In this document: positions 23,740-35,600 of the stretch, piece by piece
Numbering within the stretch: the first letter of the stretch is position 1
Layout: each line of letters starts with the position of its first letter
Assembly (NCBI GenBank): GCA_023231475.1
Contig: JALJEE010002409.1
Span: forward strand, 1 to 38,507
DNA: 38,507 nucleotides
DNA from: Seison nebaliae
Lineage: Eukaryota > Rotifera > Pararotatoria > Seisonacea > Seisonidae
Direction of reading: 5' to 3'
Translations under genes and position numbers: made by a program
Notes under the pieces: model-generated
The model's input: the letters and a program-made list of their open reading frames with translations, nothing else
Told to the model about the DNA's origin: nothing
Database searches by the model: none

Positions 23740-26700
23740 TCAAATCAGCAATATGATATCACCATAAACATTCAATAAACATTCGGCCTGTTCGAGAAAT
23801 TGTTGTGAGATGAATAGAAAGAAAACGAACTTGATTCTTGTGAATGTTGTGTGTGATGAGAATTGTGGCGTAATTGGTGGAGATCATTGCGTTGCCACCA
23901 ATGGCTGTGATGTGTGATTTGAGACAAATTTGAACTTCGTTAAGAAATTGTTGAAGGAAGCCACTGATACCTCCATTCTCTTTCAACGATAACGTTTCCC
24001 GAATGAAGACCTTATTGAAATAGGATTTGTGTTCATACGGTAATTCGAGTCGATGGAATTTACTACTATAACATGATGGAACGAAACTGTTCGATGTAAT
24101 TATGATCTCACGTCGTTCCACGTCGTCTTATTAAAGAGAGGAAGAGAATGAGAATGAAGAGAAATTGAAGAGAAACTGTCACTCGTCGTTCTTGAGCGAA
24201 GTGTCTCGTTCAACATGTTCTTACTCTCGCCCGCTCGTATCGACACCGTCGGCTGATGAGTAGTATCGATTAATTTCCGTTTAATCATATTTTTTATCTT
24301 TTTATATGGATTGGTGAGCGAATCGGAAATTGGATGAAATGAATTAGAATGGAAAAATTTTTGAATTTGTTTTCTCTGATGCTGTTGTCGAACGGATGAC
24401 GATCGTTCCATATCTCTCAATTTCTTCTTGAAAACAATCGTAGATCCTTCCATCATCGTCGATTTTCCTCCTGTCATCGTCGATGATTCGGATGTCAATG
24501 GAATATCTACAGAAATACATTGAGAATGCACAATATTTATTCCATTTCCTCCCGTTGTCGTCTTCGTTGTTGTTGTTGTTGTTTTTGATGACGGTGATGG
24601 TGATAGTGATGGTGGAATGATCGGTGAAGGAATTGATGATTTTTCATTCAATGATGATAATTTATCACCATCATTTGATGGTTCATTGTCACTATTACAA
24701 GTGAAGAGTTGAAGTGACGACGGCGACGAAGAATTTTGTGGGGTCGAATGATTTTTTGAATTTTCATGATGATTTTCGTCCAATTGTCGTTTCAAATTTG
24801 ACGATTGTCCATTCAGACAATTGGGAGATGATTTCAATGAGAGAATATCACCAGTAACGATGAGAGTAAATCCTTCGTCTTCGAAAATATTAAAGGAAAT
24901 GTGAAAGGATGTGATGAGAATTGGAAGAAATCGAAAATATTCAAAATAAATCGAATATTTCAATTCGTTCACCATCTGATGATAGAATTGTTGTGTCAAT
25001 TTCTCATGATCATTCAAATGAATAACTCGAACAATCGTATCGATCAAATGTCCACCACACATCATCAGATGATCGATGAAATTCTCACAATTCATTTCGT
25101 TCGTTTCGAAAATTTCATCGCCATTCAAATAACCAACATATCTCTCATTAGTGCACATATATAAATTATTTAAATAATTCAATAAATCAAAATTATCGAT
25201 ATCGTCCAATAAATCGAAATCGCGAAATTCTTCCAATTGGAGAATGATCGAATTGTCCGATTTTACTTCCGTCAATTTTCTCCGTCTCGAATTTGTCGTC
25301 GTCGTCGTCGTTCGTTTCTGAAGTAAATGACGTCGTTTACGACGACGTTCATCATTTAATACGAATCGAGAACGAAATGTTTTGGGAAATCGAACACGTT
25401 CATTGTAAATGAGAGACAAATCGAATTGTCTGAGAATTCGGTCACGTTTCTCCAAATCGATTTGAAATAATTGAAGATTTTTTTTCAAACGTTCCTCCAA
25501 CAACACTTTCATATCATTTCCTAAATACATCCGATTCTTCAACATCAACGACGATGATAAATGAGAATTTTCATCTTTATCGAAAATTCGAATTGGCGAT
25601 GGCACCGGCAATGCCATCAAATGGAGAGCAGTTCCATTCATCGTGCCAATAATCTGAGTTTCGGAGATGGCTAAATTCGTTCGAATATTCCACAGACTGT
25701 TCATTCCACACAATTTCAATTTGGCCAACATTTGTCGATGAATTTCATATTCAATAAACGGTAAAATATCACTGATTTCTTTCGCTTTCGCATTATCGTC
25801 GTTAGATCGTTCGATTATCTGATCCATTCGATTCCGACGATAACTATCAATTTTATCATTTGTCATTCGTTTGACTCGTTGACGAATAACAATCGCTTCA
25901 AGTATCGTCGAATTTCCCAAAGTATTCCGTTTAACGACACGATCATCTTCTTCATCTTTTGAACAATTATTCAAAATTTGTGTTCCCATAAATATTGGTG
26001 GTTGCATCGTCGTATAAAGGAATGACGACACTTTCGCACTTTGACAACAACAACAATTTCTCAATTGAGAAGCGAAAGCATTTCCATCTTCATCACCTTC
26101 ATTATCATCTTCATTTTTCTTCAATTTCTTCTCCTCATCATCTTTCTTGTTGTTGTTGCTGTTGTTGTCGATACTTCGATTATTATTCTCTATAGATAAA
26201 TTATTATTATTTGAATTTACATTGAAACTATCATGACAAATGTCATTAGATTTTCGATGATTATCATCTGTGATGGTTTTCGAAATTTTCAATCGATCCG
26301 ATCTCGATCCACCACCTAATGATGATGGACATGCTTCATCATCTTCTTTACCTGTATCTTCATTCTCATTCAAATAAACGTCAACTTGACGATGTCGACG
26401 ACGACGATAAAATGGAGCATGAAAAATACGACAACGGAAACGAACCAATCTTTCATCTCGTTGATGTTTTCTTATGTAGACGTGTTCGGGGAAATCGGAT
26501 ATGGTACTCAAATTACGAACATTCATCACAACTGCTGTTCCTGTAGCTGTTAAGAGAATTAACTCTTCATAAATTGTCGTATATTCACTGTAACCGACAA
26601 CGACGTTACATTTCAATGATTTCATATGTTCACGTAATTCACTTCTTACTTCCATCCACCATGTCGTTCTTGCATCTCCATAATCAAGTGTCATATCTCG

Positions 26701-28309
26701 TTTCTTTAAAATCTTCACAGCTCTCGCCATTACCAAACCGCCATATGATCTGATAATTCCTGATGGAAATGTATCGATAGTAAAAAATGGATATTCTATC
26801 AATTCCAACGATGTCTCTTTCTGTTGTTTTCTCCAATAATTTATCATCGATCTAAATGAATCATCGACGAGATCATTCAAATAATTCTTCACATTCTCTC
26901 CATTTACATTCAACATCTTTTCATTCTCCTCACAATTTTGATGGTTTCTCATCTCTTCATCATCATCATCGTCAATATCATCATCATCATTCATTAGACT
27001 ATGTTGATTTTTTCGAAATAATCTTTTTGGTTTATTAAACAAACTTAATTGATTGTTGTTGTTGTTGTTTTGATTTGGATTTGAAATTATCATTTTTTTA
27101 TTCGATGATGATGAAGAAGAAGAAGAAGAAGAAGAAGATGATGATGATGAAGATGAAGATGATGATGATGAAATTGATAAAAGTGAATCTTGTTTTTTTG
27201 GACTGACAATTTTCTTCTCATTCAAATTCAATTGAGATAAACGATAAAGTCGAAGATATAATCGATATAATCGATAACTAATCCATAAATCTTGTGGAAT
27301 TTTTATGAGACGAACAGCTGTTCCAATTCCTCTCACCACCAATCCTGTCCGTCCTTCAACATCGAACGATTGTTTATATCCGATTAATGTATTGGCATCT
27401 AAATCGAATGCTTTATGTCCAACACGTCTCTCCATCTCTCCACTCAATTGGGAGAACAATCGTTGTCGGACATCGTTCGATGTTCGCGGTGTTCTAATCT
27501 TATCCATCCAATCATGTTCCGGATCGCCATAACAAACGACTTCTTCGACTAAACCGCAATATTTCTGAATGACATGTCCATATGGAATGTTCGTCGATGC
27601 TAACAACTTAATTCCACAAGATGATTTTCGGAATTGATTTATATCAGAAAATAATTTCAATTTAACAATGACATGTAATTCACCTCGAATTCCATGAATC
27701 GTGTCATAGATGGGGAGATACGCGTCGACGATATTTCGATTCGTTTTCATTTCTTTCTCTGTCGTCGTTCGATCTTCTTTTTTCAATCGACTCAGAATAT
27801 CATTCAAAATTCCTCCGATCAATTTCTCTTCACATTTCTCGCCATTCATCTTCTCTTTCAATAACTTGTCAATATCATTCAATCTCTCAATTATCATATC
27901 ATCATCATGATGTTGTTGATGAGATAAAAGTGACGTCAATCGGAACAATATCGTTCCAATAACATCACGCGACGTATAAGTGGAATGATGATAAATTCTT
28001 GAAAGAATTAAATGATTTTAATTTTCACTGAAAATTTTAACCGAATTTGAATCGGTTCATCTTGCAAATCGATTTCTTCCACTTCAAATGTGAACGAACT
28101 AGAATTGAAAATGGGATTGATCGTTTTCCTTATAACTTCAGTTCGTTGAACTGAATTTTTGAAACGAACCTAAACAAACGAACGACATTTAAGTGAAACG
28201 ATTAAATTCTAAATTAAACCTCCACAAATGCATCGGTCGATCCATTACCATTATCCATGATAGGTAAGGATCGGGCCGCTGCAATCTTTACTGATAGAAT
28301 GGCTGGCAT
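23740..28309 (-). CDS. C2CD5: C2 domain-containing protein 5 (C2CD5/CDP138 orthologue)
   Basis: In mammals C2CD5 is a Ca2+-binding protein acting in vesicle fusion, including insulin-stimulated GLUT4 insertion. My 5-exon model is 28309-28220, 28169-28042, 27997-24225, 24126-23831 and 23787-23740, with introns of 50, 44, 98 and 43 nt, phase-consistent, 1,444 aa. The start MPAILSVKIAAARSLPIMD matches the family's N-terminal C2 domain, with STDAFVEV and DLQDEPIQIR following. PIYDTIHGIRGEL, the DPEHDWMDKIRTPRTSNDVRQR block, GYKQSFDVEG, the GYSEYTTIYEE block (about 540-560) and LPFIEYEIH (about 820) follow in family order. The C-terminal block has FIRETLSLKENGG, and the last exon NQ/AECLLNVYGDIILLI mirrors the human end. 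It is ~440 aa longer than human (about 1,000 aa) because of Ser, Asn, Asp/Glu and Thr-rich inserts. Minus-strand AATAAA lies at 23667-23662. Confidence 0.94.
27106..27176 (-). repeat. Serine-run trinucleotide repeat in C2CD5
   Basis: TCA/TCT triplets on the coding strand encode over 20 consecutive Ser at about residues 347-370, followed by an Asn run, in a variable linker after the first conserved region. Confidence 0.9.
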
Positions 28310-29046
28310 CTAACTTTTCAAATGTAAAACATTCTCCCAAAATTTCTCCTAAAGCCTAATATTTAAATTTTGTTCTAACATTTAATTCTCCATCGATCTC
28401 ACTGAATAATTCTTTCAACATTTTTCAAAGCTTCTAATTCGAATTTTCTTCCAAATTTTAAGGAAGGTTTTTGAACGAGCTCCCAACAAATGATAAAGCC
28501 AACATTTTTAAAATGAGAAAAAAATAAACATTTTATTTGAACATCGGAAACTTCAGCTTACGATGTCGTAACGATGATATGTATTTTCAATGCAATCGAT
28601 TATTTCCATGATCTGTGAATAATTATGAACGTAATTTGTTAAAGAAAAATAAAAGTTAATAATTGATCTAATATAATTATGATTAAAATTAAATTCCTGT
28701 CGGATGATAAATATGATTTGAAAAATGGGGAAGGCATAATTGAAATTTAGTTTCGCTAATTTTATTTTTTTTTTGTTTGATTTATCGATTCTAATGGTAA
28801 TTTACTTTTGGGAATGATGAATCCGTCAATTTTACTTTATATTCTCATTCATTTTAATTTCCAAATTATCCACTGCAACTTCACCAGTTAGTTACCATTA
28901 GAGAACAATTATTAAACTTTATCGATCTGACTAGATCACCTCAAATGTGCCGTTACAAATGTCAAAGTTAGATAAATCTGAAATCACTAAATTTATTTAT
29001 TAAAAAGTATCCGAAAAAATTCTTTCCCGATCTCCACGAAAATGTC
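28310..29046. other. Divergent intergenic region between C2CD5 and the kinase-like gene
   Basis: Both genes start outward from here, so it should hold both promoters. No clear TATA box or repeat stands out. The frame of the kinase gene is open back to a stop at 28969-28971 but has no earlier ATG. Confidence 0.5.
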
Positions 29047-30492
29047 ATGAAAACATTAGGTGACGAATTACGCAGCGCCAACAATTATTGGCTGACTGTA
29101 CTTTCGTTGGATGTGGTGGAAACGAACAAAATTAAACATCTTCTACCATCCAAGAAATTAACAAAAATTACTGAACAGACAAAACTCTATTTCCACCGAA
29201 GACGAATTACTCCGATAATTATGAAACCGAGAAATATTCCTTCGTTGATGGAATGTCGAACTTATGAGTCGTATGAATTGAACTCGAGTACCGTTTCGAA
29301 AATTAATGGGAATGGACCTCCACATTATAAGCAATATAAAATAAATGTTTTCGTTTTTAAATTATTTTAAGTTTAATTTTCTCTTGAAGAAAATTCTTGG
29401 TAAGGGCGTACAAGGTTCGGTATTGGAAGTGGCGAATAACGGTAAAGAATATGCCTTGAAAGGTTTTTCCTAAATTTTTTATCATTTTCAAATTTCATCC
29501 ATAATATCATCAGTCTTCAATAGCGCCAGTGATTTCATTCTTCAATTGAATTCGTTAATCGCTTATAATACGATGTTCAATCAGTTACAAATTCATCATC
29601 TGTCTCAAGGAGCAAATCAAATTTTCAATTTGGGTTACAAATTTCACGGTAGTCGTTCAGGTTAGGAAGTCTATTTTACCGTCCGTTATGTGTTGTTTTG
29701 AAAAGATTATAATCTGATCGAATATCACCAACCATTCTGTTTGTTGATGTCGAAATTACACGGGAAGATGTATATGTATTCGGAATTTCGCTACCGAAAT
29801 TTCGCCCGAATGACACCCGTCAAAATGAAGCGAGCTCTAAAAGTCATCATTCTCGTCTTCCGACAAATGCAACTACTTCACTTCACTTATAATGAATATT
29901 CGATATTTCGAAATGACAAAGTCTCCAATTTATAATTAGAATTTTGAAAAAAATTTCTTTCCAGTTATTCAGTAGTCGAACTTTCACTTCATTCCACGGC
30001 GATATTCATAGTGCGAATATAATGATGGTGAATCACAAGAAGTTCGGTGCCGATTTCCCCCAATTCATCGACGTCGGTTTTGCAGTTTCATGGCTGATGG
30101 ATAATCCGTTCAAGATATTAGTTTACAATTATAACCGACTTGTTTTGGATGAACATGTACCATTTAACTTAAGATCGATACATCATAAAGTCGTCCCTAA
30201 GAAAATGTTGTTGAGTTTCCTACAGGTCATGGACTTTTGTATGTTCTGGTTCATTATCATCGACTCATTCATATCAACCATCCGATGGACTGGACCACCA
30301 ATGGGTTTCTGTGAGGAACTGATGGAAACACGAGAGCCGAAAAGTAAACGTATATTGAAACCACAACGACTTTATTTACATTTTGGAAAGTCTTTTCTTT
30401 GGCCACTATTAAGTCGGATGTTTCAAGTGCACAGCGATACGCAAATATACGGTGATACGTGGTTAAAAATTTATACAATCCTCAAAGTGTAA
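29047..30492 (+). CDS. Divergent protein-kinase-like protein
   Basis: Five exons: 29047-29346, 29390-29462, 29514-29660, 29706-29920 and 29965-30492, with introns of 43, 51, 45 and 44 nt, all in phase; 420 aa. Residues 101-124 read KILGKGVQGSVLEVANNG then KEYALK: a glycine-rich loop and the ATP-anchoring Lys (K124). HGDIHSANI at 256-264 is the catalytic loop (D258, N263; HGD in place of HRD), and IDVG at 280-283 stands for DFG. I see no clear alpha-C Glu and no APE motif, so activity is uncertain. No signal peptide or TM is evident. The start is the first ATG after an in-frame stop. The stop directly abuts a consensus donor (GTAAGT at 30489), so a further exon is possible. A plus-strand AATAAA lies at 30679-30684. 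Substrate and family are unknown; HGDxHxxN also occurs in haspin-like and small-molecule kinases. Confidence 0.75.
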
Positions 30493-31028
30493 GTAATGAA
30501 TTTAAGTTTCTATTTATCATTTCTTCATTTTTCTTCTAATCTCGTCATGTCATTGTGAGAAAAATAGTCGAATCATCAAAATCTTTCCCATTATTATTCT
30601 CATGAATTTAATCATTTTAATTTTTCTTTTACAAATTAAAAAAACTTATATAATTATTTTTATTAATAATTAAGGACGAATAAATATAATTAAAAAAATT
30701 TTCCTTCTTTTCATTTTATGAAGATTTTTATTCTAACAATTCGATAAATTTCCAAAATCGATTTTTAAACAAATCCATCCAAAAATCCTAGTTTAGATTA
30801 ATAATTAGATTTTGAATATTTTCAACAATTGAAAAATTTATCAAATTAGAAATAAGACAAATAATTATTGATAACAAATGAAGAGTGAAGATGGTTTAGA
30901 TGAATATATTTTTGAAAATAAAATTAAAGAGATGTTTTGAGAAATTAGAATAGATCGTTACTAAATCTGTAATAATTAGAGATGAAGAGAAAATGTGAAG
31001 AATGTTCGAAAAAGAAATTTAAGAAATT
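30493..31028. other. Convergent 3' spacer between kinase-like gene and BSDC1
   Basis: AT-rich with no gene seen. It holds a plus-strand AATAAA at 30679-30684 and a minus-strand AATAAA near 30732-30727, suiting the two converging transcripts. Confidence 0.5.
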
Positions 31029-32039
31029 TCACTCCCACTTCTCCCAATCGTCTTCATTAATTTCTTCATTTTTTTCTTCAGTCATCTTCTCTTCTCCTTC
31101 TTTCGATATGTTGCTATCAATCGATTCCAAATATTCCGTTTTCTGGATTTCCGACGAAGTTAACGATACCTTATCGATTGATTCACTAGAATTGGATTTC
31201 CTCTCAACATTCGTCGAATCGTCTTTTTCCCCAGTTGCTTTCCAATCATCATCCCAACTCTGTTTCTCCACTTCATCTTCATTCAATTTGTTTTCCGTCT
31301 CTTTCTCTTGAAATCGATTTAATAAATTTTTACGATTCTCTTCTCGTTTCTCCACCGATTGTAATCGGTAGAAATATCTTTTCCAAAAATTCTCATAATC
31401 AACTTCTTTCGGTACAAGTTGATGGAATAATTTCGTAATTGGTGACTCATTATTTTTCATTATTTCGTCGATTTTCTCTTTGACCGTCTCATCATCCAAA
31501 TTAAAATTGTTCAATTGATCTTCTTCATTTTCTGTCAATTCTTTCGTGAATGTTTCTCGATCGGATTGAAGTTCGATTAATTCCATTTCAAATCGACCAA
31601 CTGCATCACCATTTGGATGAATTAATGTAGTTGTCGTTGAATTGGATGGAAGATTTGGATCGATTTCAAAAGCAGATTGAGCGAAATCAGTCGCTACTTG
31701 TGCCGTCTTCTCTAAAGCATCGGCAGCTAATTCCATCGCTTTAGATGAATAGAAATTAAAAGAATTGAAAATATTCGATAATTGATTCGTTTCTTCTTCG
31801 TCATTCTTTTCCATTTTCTCATTCTCACTCGTCTTATCAATGGGTGATGGTCGAATTTCCGTTTCGAGTTCTTTTGCTTTTTCACTGATGAATTCACCAG
31901 AATCATGTTGCATCGTTCGCTTAAGTTCGGTAAGATCTTCGTTAATTATCGAGAAAGCTTCATATGATTTCTGTTTCGTCGTCTCAATGATCGATTGATA
32001 CCAATTCGTCAAATTATTCTCTTCTTTTTCCTCCTTCAT
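31029..32039 (-). CDS. BSDC1: BSD domain-containing protein 1 orthologue
   Basis: Single exon of 336 codons. The N-terminus (NNLTNWYQSIIETTKQKSYE, then LTELKRTMQHDSGEFI) matches the helical start of BSDC1 proteins. The BSD domain (about 190-235) has the family core LFHQLVPKEVDYENFW followed by KRYFYRL, with the two invariant aromatics of BSD folds (the FW and the YF). The rest is acidic and disordered, and the protein ends in the typical acidic Trp tail (DDWEKWE). It is somewhat shorter than human BSDC1 (about 430 aa). The molecular role in animals is poorly defined; BSD proteins are linked to membrane contact and trafficking. The ATG at 32039 is the only one placed before the conserved start. 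Confidence 0.93.
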   Translation of the reverse strand: MKEEKEENNLTNWYQSIIETTKQKSYEAFSIINEDLTELKRTMQHDSGEFISEKAKELETEIRPSPIDKTSENEKMEKNDEEETNQLSNIFNSFNFYSSKAMELAADALEKTAQVATDFAQSAFEIDPNLPSNSTTTTLIHPNGDAVGRFEMELIELQSDRETFTKELTENEEDQLNNFNLDDETVKEKIDEIMKNNESPITKLFHQLVPKEVDYENFWKRYFYRLQSVEKREENRKNLLNRFQEKETENKLNEDEVEKQSWDDDWKATGEKDDSTNVERKSNSSESIDKVSLTSSEIQKTEYLESIDSNISKEGEEKMTEEKNEEINEDDWEKWE

Positions 32040-32678
32040 TTTACCTTTTCTTTTTCAAATCACAAACAAAACATCAATCCCCAAATTTGATTAGAAATGT
32101 TCAAATTGAACTTTTTGTTTTCCTGGTGATAATCGACAGCGTTTATCTATGATCTTTTCGCTTTAATCGAATTTACATAGAAATGAAGAAAAACAAAAAA
32201 AGAATTTTCATATAATCTATCATTAATTCTTTTACTCGTCAATATTAGTCAATGAAAATTTCGAAGAAAATTTCTCGATTTTCAAAAAAGTAGGCTCTTC
32301 TCCAAATCACTTTTTACCATTTTCATTTCCATTTTATTTACCATCTCTCCTTCATATTAGAGGTCAATCGATTATTGTTCATGGATAAAAATGAGGAATA
32401 CATGTTTATGCATTTTTATCGATCGGACCCAATGGTCTGTTCAATGCGTCCTTATTTTTTACTCTCCTCACAGAAACCATTAGATATGATTCTGATATGA
32501 TTCTCTTCGATTACTTTTTATTGATTATTTAATTGATTTTTATGGAAATTTGAATAAATCTTTTTCAACAATACCATACATTGAAAGCAAATTAACTTTA
32601 TCGATTAGTTTCATGAAGTTATATTTTGATCCACATTCGACATACTTGGAAATTTAATATTTTCTGATTTGTTTCTAA
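32040..32678. other. Divergent intergenic region between BSDC1 and the secreted-protein gene
   Basis: No gene seen; it should contain both promoters. The sequence is AT-rich with no obvious repeat. Confidence 0.5.
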
Positions 32679-35600
32679 ATGTTTCGAATTAACTTACTTC
32701 TACTATTCCTACTCCCATTCTGTTTAGTTGATGGTAAATATTTTATTCCTCCTGTTATAACTGCTTCTGTAAGTTATAACTCGACCACCACACCTCCTGA
32801 CACCCTTGTCACTAGCGAAACGACGTTGAAAGTTCGTCAATTCGAAACTTTAACATTTTCGGAGGGAGATAAAAATAATGGAATAATAAAAACGATTCAT
32901 GTCCATCAATCGAATAATTCTCAATTTATTCTCCATTTCAACAATGTGAAGAATTTGGATGATGTGCCATGTTCCATCGACTACACCGACCATCTACCAT
33001 CACTAAGTAATTTTGCAGTTAATTTTCACTATTCTCCACTTGTCTCCCAAATTGAATTTTAGAGTAAGTCCTTCAAAATTAGTTATCTTGCTCAAGTAGT
33101 TTCGAATCCGAACTTTCAGGTGGATGTGGTGGTGGTGGAGAGAACACGTCAATTCCATTTCCCCACCACTTCCATCACCATCCAAGTGATGTATGATGAG
33201 AAAGTGGCGGAGGAGCGACTTGTCCACATCGCTGAAGATTCGAGCAATTTCCTTATGGTTGAATCTGTGGAAATTGACGGTATAGAGGGAATATTTTCTC
33301 GAGGTTTGGCTTAAGTCATTTCCTGAAATTTCACACCATCTTTTTTTTTCGTATAATAGAAAGACAATCGTATTTCGAAGGACAAGTATCATTTAGGCCA
33401 AATGAATTATTCGGTCGATATACGATGAGTTTGCTGGTTTGTATCCAAAGTTTCGTACCATATTCAATGAATATCGGTTCGAGGAGAATTAGCCATGAAA
33501 AATTGTTTCCCGTCTTTTCTTACCGACATGGTAAATCGAATACAGAGACATGTGGTTACTCTTATTTTTATCGAGTACCGTTCAAAGTTGATGTGATGAA
33601 TATGAATTCGATGGAATATATAAATTTTAAATATCTCGGAAGATACACGGGCGAACGGAGTAGCGTAAAAATTAGGGTATATGTTAACATCTATCCATTG
33701 GCCAGAAGATTATCTTCCACATTGAAATATGATGTGGAAGGAATGGAAGGAATGGAAGGAATGGAATCTGATGACAACGTTAATCTTCTTCTTATTCATT
33801 CATTATCATCATTGGTATGTAGACTACGACATCGACGACAACGGCTCCACCGACGACAACGGCTCCACCGTCGATCATAGATTATCATTATGAACAGGAA
33901 ATTGAATTCAATTCAATTGGATGTGGCAAAATTACCGTTCTTCTACGAAACATTGAATTATATGCAGAGAATCATACATTCTCCATCAACACATACGATT
34001 ACAATATCAAATATGTGGTTGTTGATCATCTTTATCGATTGGAAGAAAAATTGGAGAAACATTTCCCTCCAGTCAACAGTTCTGCCAAATCGATTCAAAT
34101 TGAATTGAAAGACATTTCGATGTTGGACGGCGATGTAATAAAGTTTGACATTTATTTGACTACTTCAATTTGAAATATTTCTAAATTAGAATTGATATTT
34201 ATATCCAATCTTATGGAAATGAATCGATACCGGAACAATTAACAATCCAATTGGGATTTGATGGAAATTATGAAAGTTTTCCTTTCATTTGAAATTTTAT
34301 TTTTTAAATTTATAAAATGACAGATGACACATTCACTACCATCATTTCAAATGATACGAATAAGAGTCTGGTGGAAATGGACGTTCCACAAGACACATTC
34401 TCCAAACTAGGTCAAACTCAACCGTTCATATTGAAGATAAAGTTTACGAAAGCTATCAATTTGTTGAATGAAATTCCTTTAAAACTCAACATACAATTGA
34501 AGAGTGGAGGATATAAAAGTTCGTTTTATTTGGATGATTATCAGATCGATTCCTCCATCAATTACAATGACGTCAAAATTAATAAGAATAATACATTTTT
34601 CATATGGATTTCTGATATGTTTGTTTCCAATCAAACTCAACCGGAAATATTGATCCGTTTCCAACTGCGTCATTATTCCGATTTTACATTTAACGGTATC
34701 TCTTATGTCCTCACATACAACGACGAAACATTCACCACCTTCTCCACCGATTCTCAATTCCCATCATTATTCGACGAAGCGACATTCTCTTTCCTCCCAT
34801 CCATCACCTATCAATTGACTACGAACGTTTATTTCACCAATTTCACCATTCCCACCCTCCTCTATCCATCACCACGATGTGTCCAGATAATTTTTGAAAG
34901 TTTTTTTCATTTCTTATAATTAAATCAAAATTTCTATCAAAATTTTCTAGGCGAACACATTACGGATATAGTGGAGCCATTCTATTCCGAAGGAGCAACC
35001 TCACCCCAACTGTTGGAGAATAATGCGACAAACGTTTATGTGACTAAACCATTTTGTTCATCGACATACAAGTCGTTTGTTCTCATTTATTCGTCGACGA
35101 ACAAACCGAACATCTCCTACACTTTTGTCAGTGCCAGTCAATCGTTCTATATGAATAGTTTGATGACAATAAGAAAATACCGAAATGCTGAGATGACAAC
35201 GAATCTCGTCACTGACTTGACCCCATTTATAATTCCAAAAGTTGTCCAATTGAATTACGGAGAAGTCGTTGTACAAAGTATAGAAATCTATTTTGCGTTT
35301 AAAAATCCGGAAATAAACAAATTCTTCAGCGGCGACGTCAATATAACGGTTACTCCGGGATTGTCTCGATTGAGAATGAAAAAATCATCTGGCTTCTTTC
35401 CCAGCAACATTACCATCAGTCAAATATCCGATTATTTTTGGTAGTATTTTTCTTCATTTATATAATTTTAAAACGTCCATATTAGGTCCGTTTCAGGCCT
35501 GGCTACAAACTCCCACTTCCTTCCCCCAAGTACTAAATATTTTCTCCAATTGGATGTTAATATGAGAGCAAATCGTGGAATAACAACAAAAAATTTCCAA

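Noticed and set aside
32771-32776. Consensus donor GTAAGT within exon 1 of the secreted-protein gene
   Set aside because: The frame stays coding well past it and using it gives no in-phase partner that I can find.
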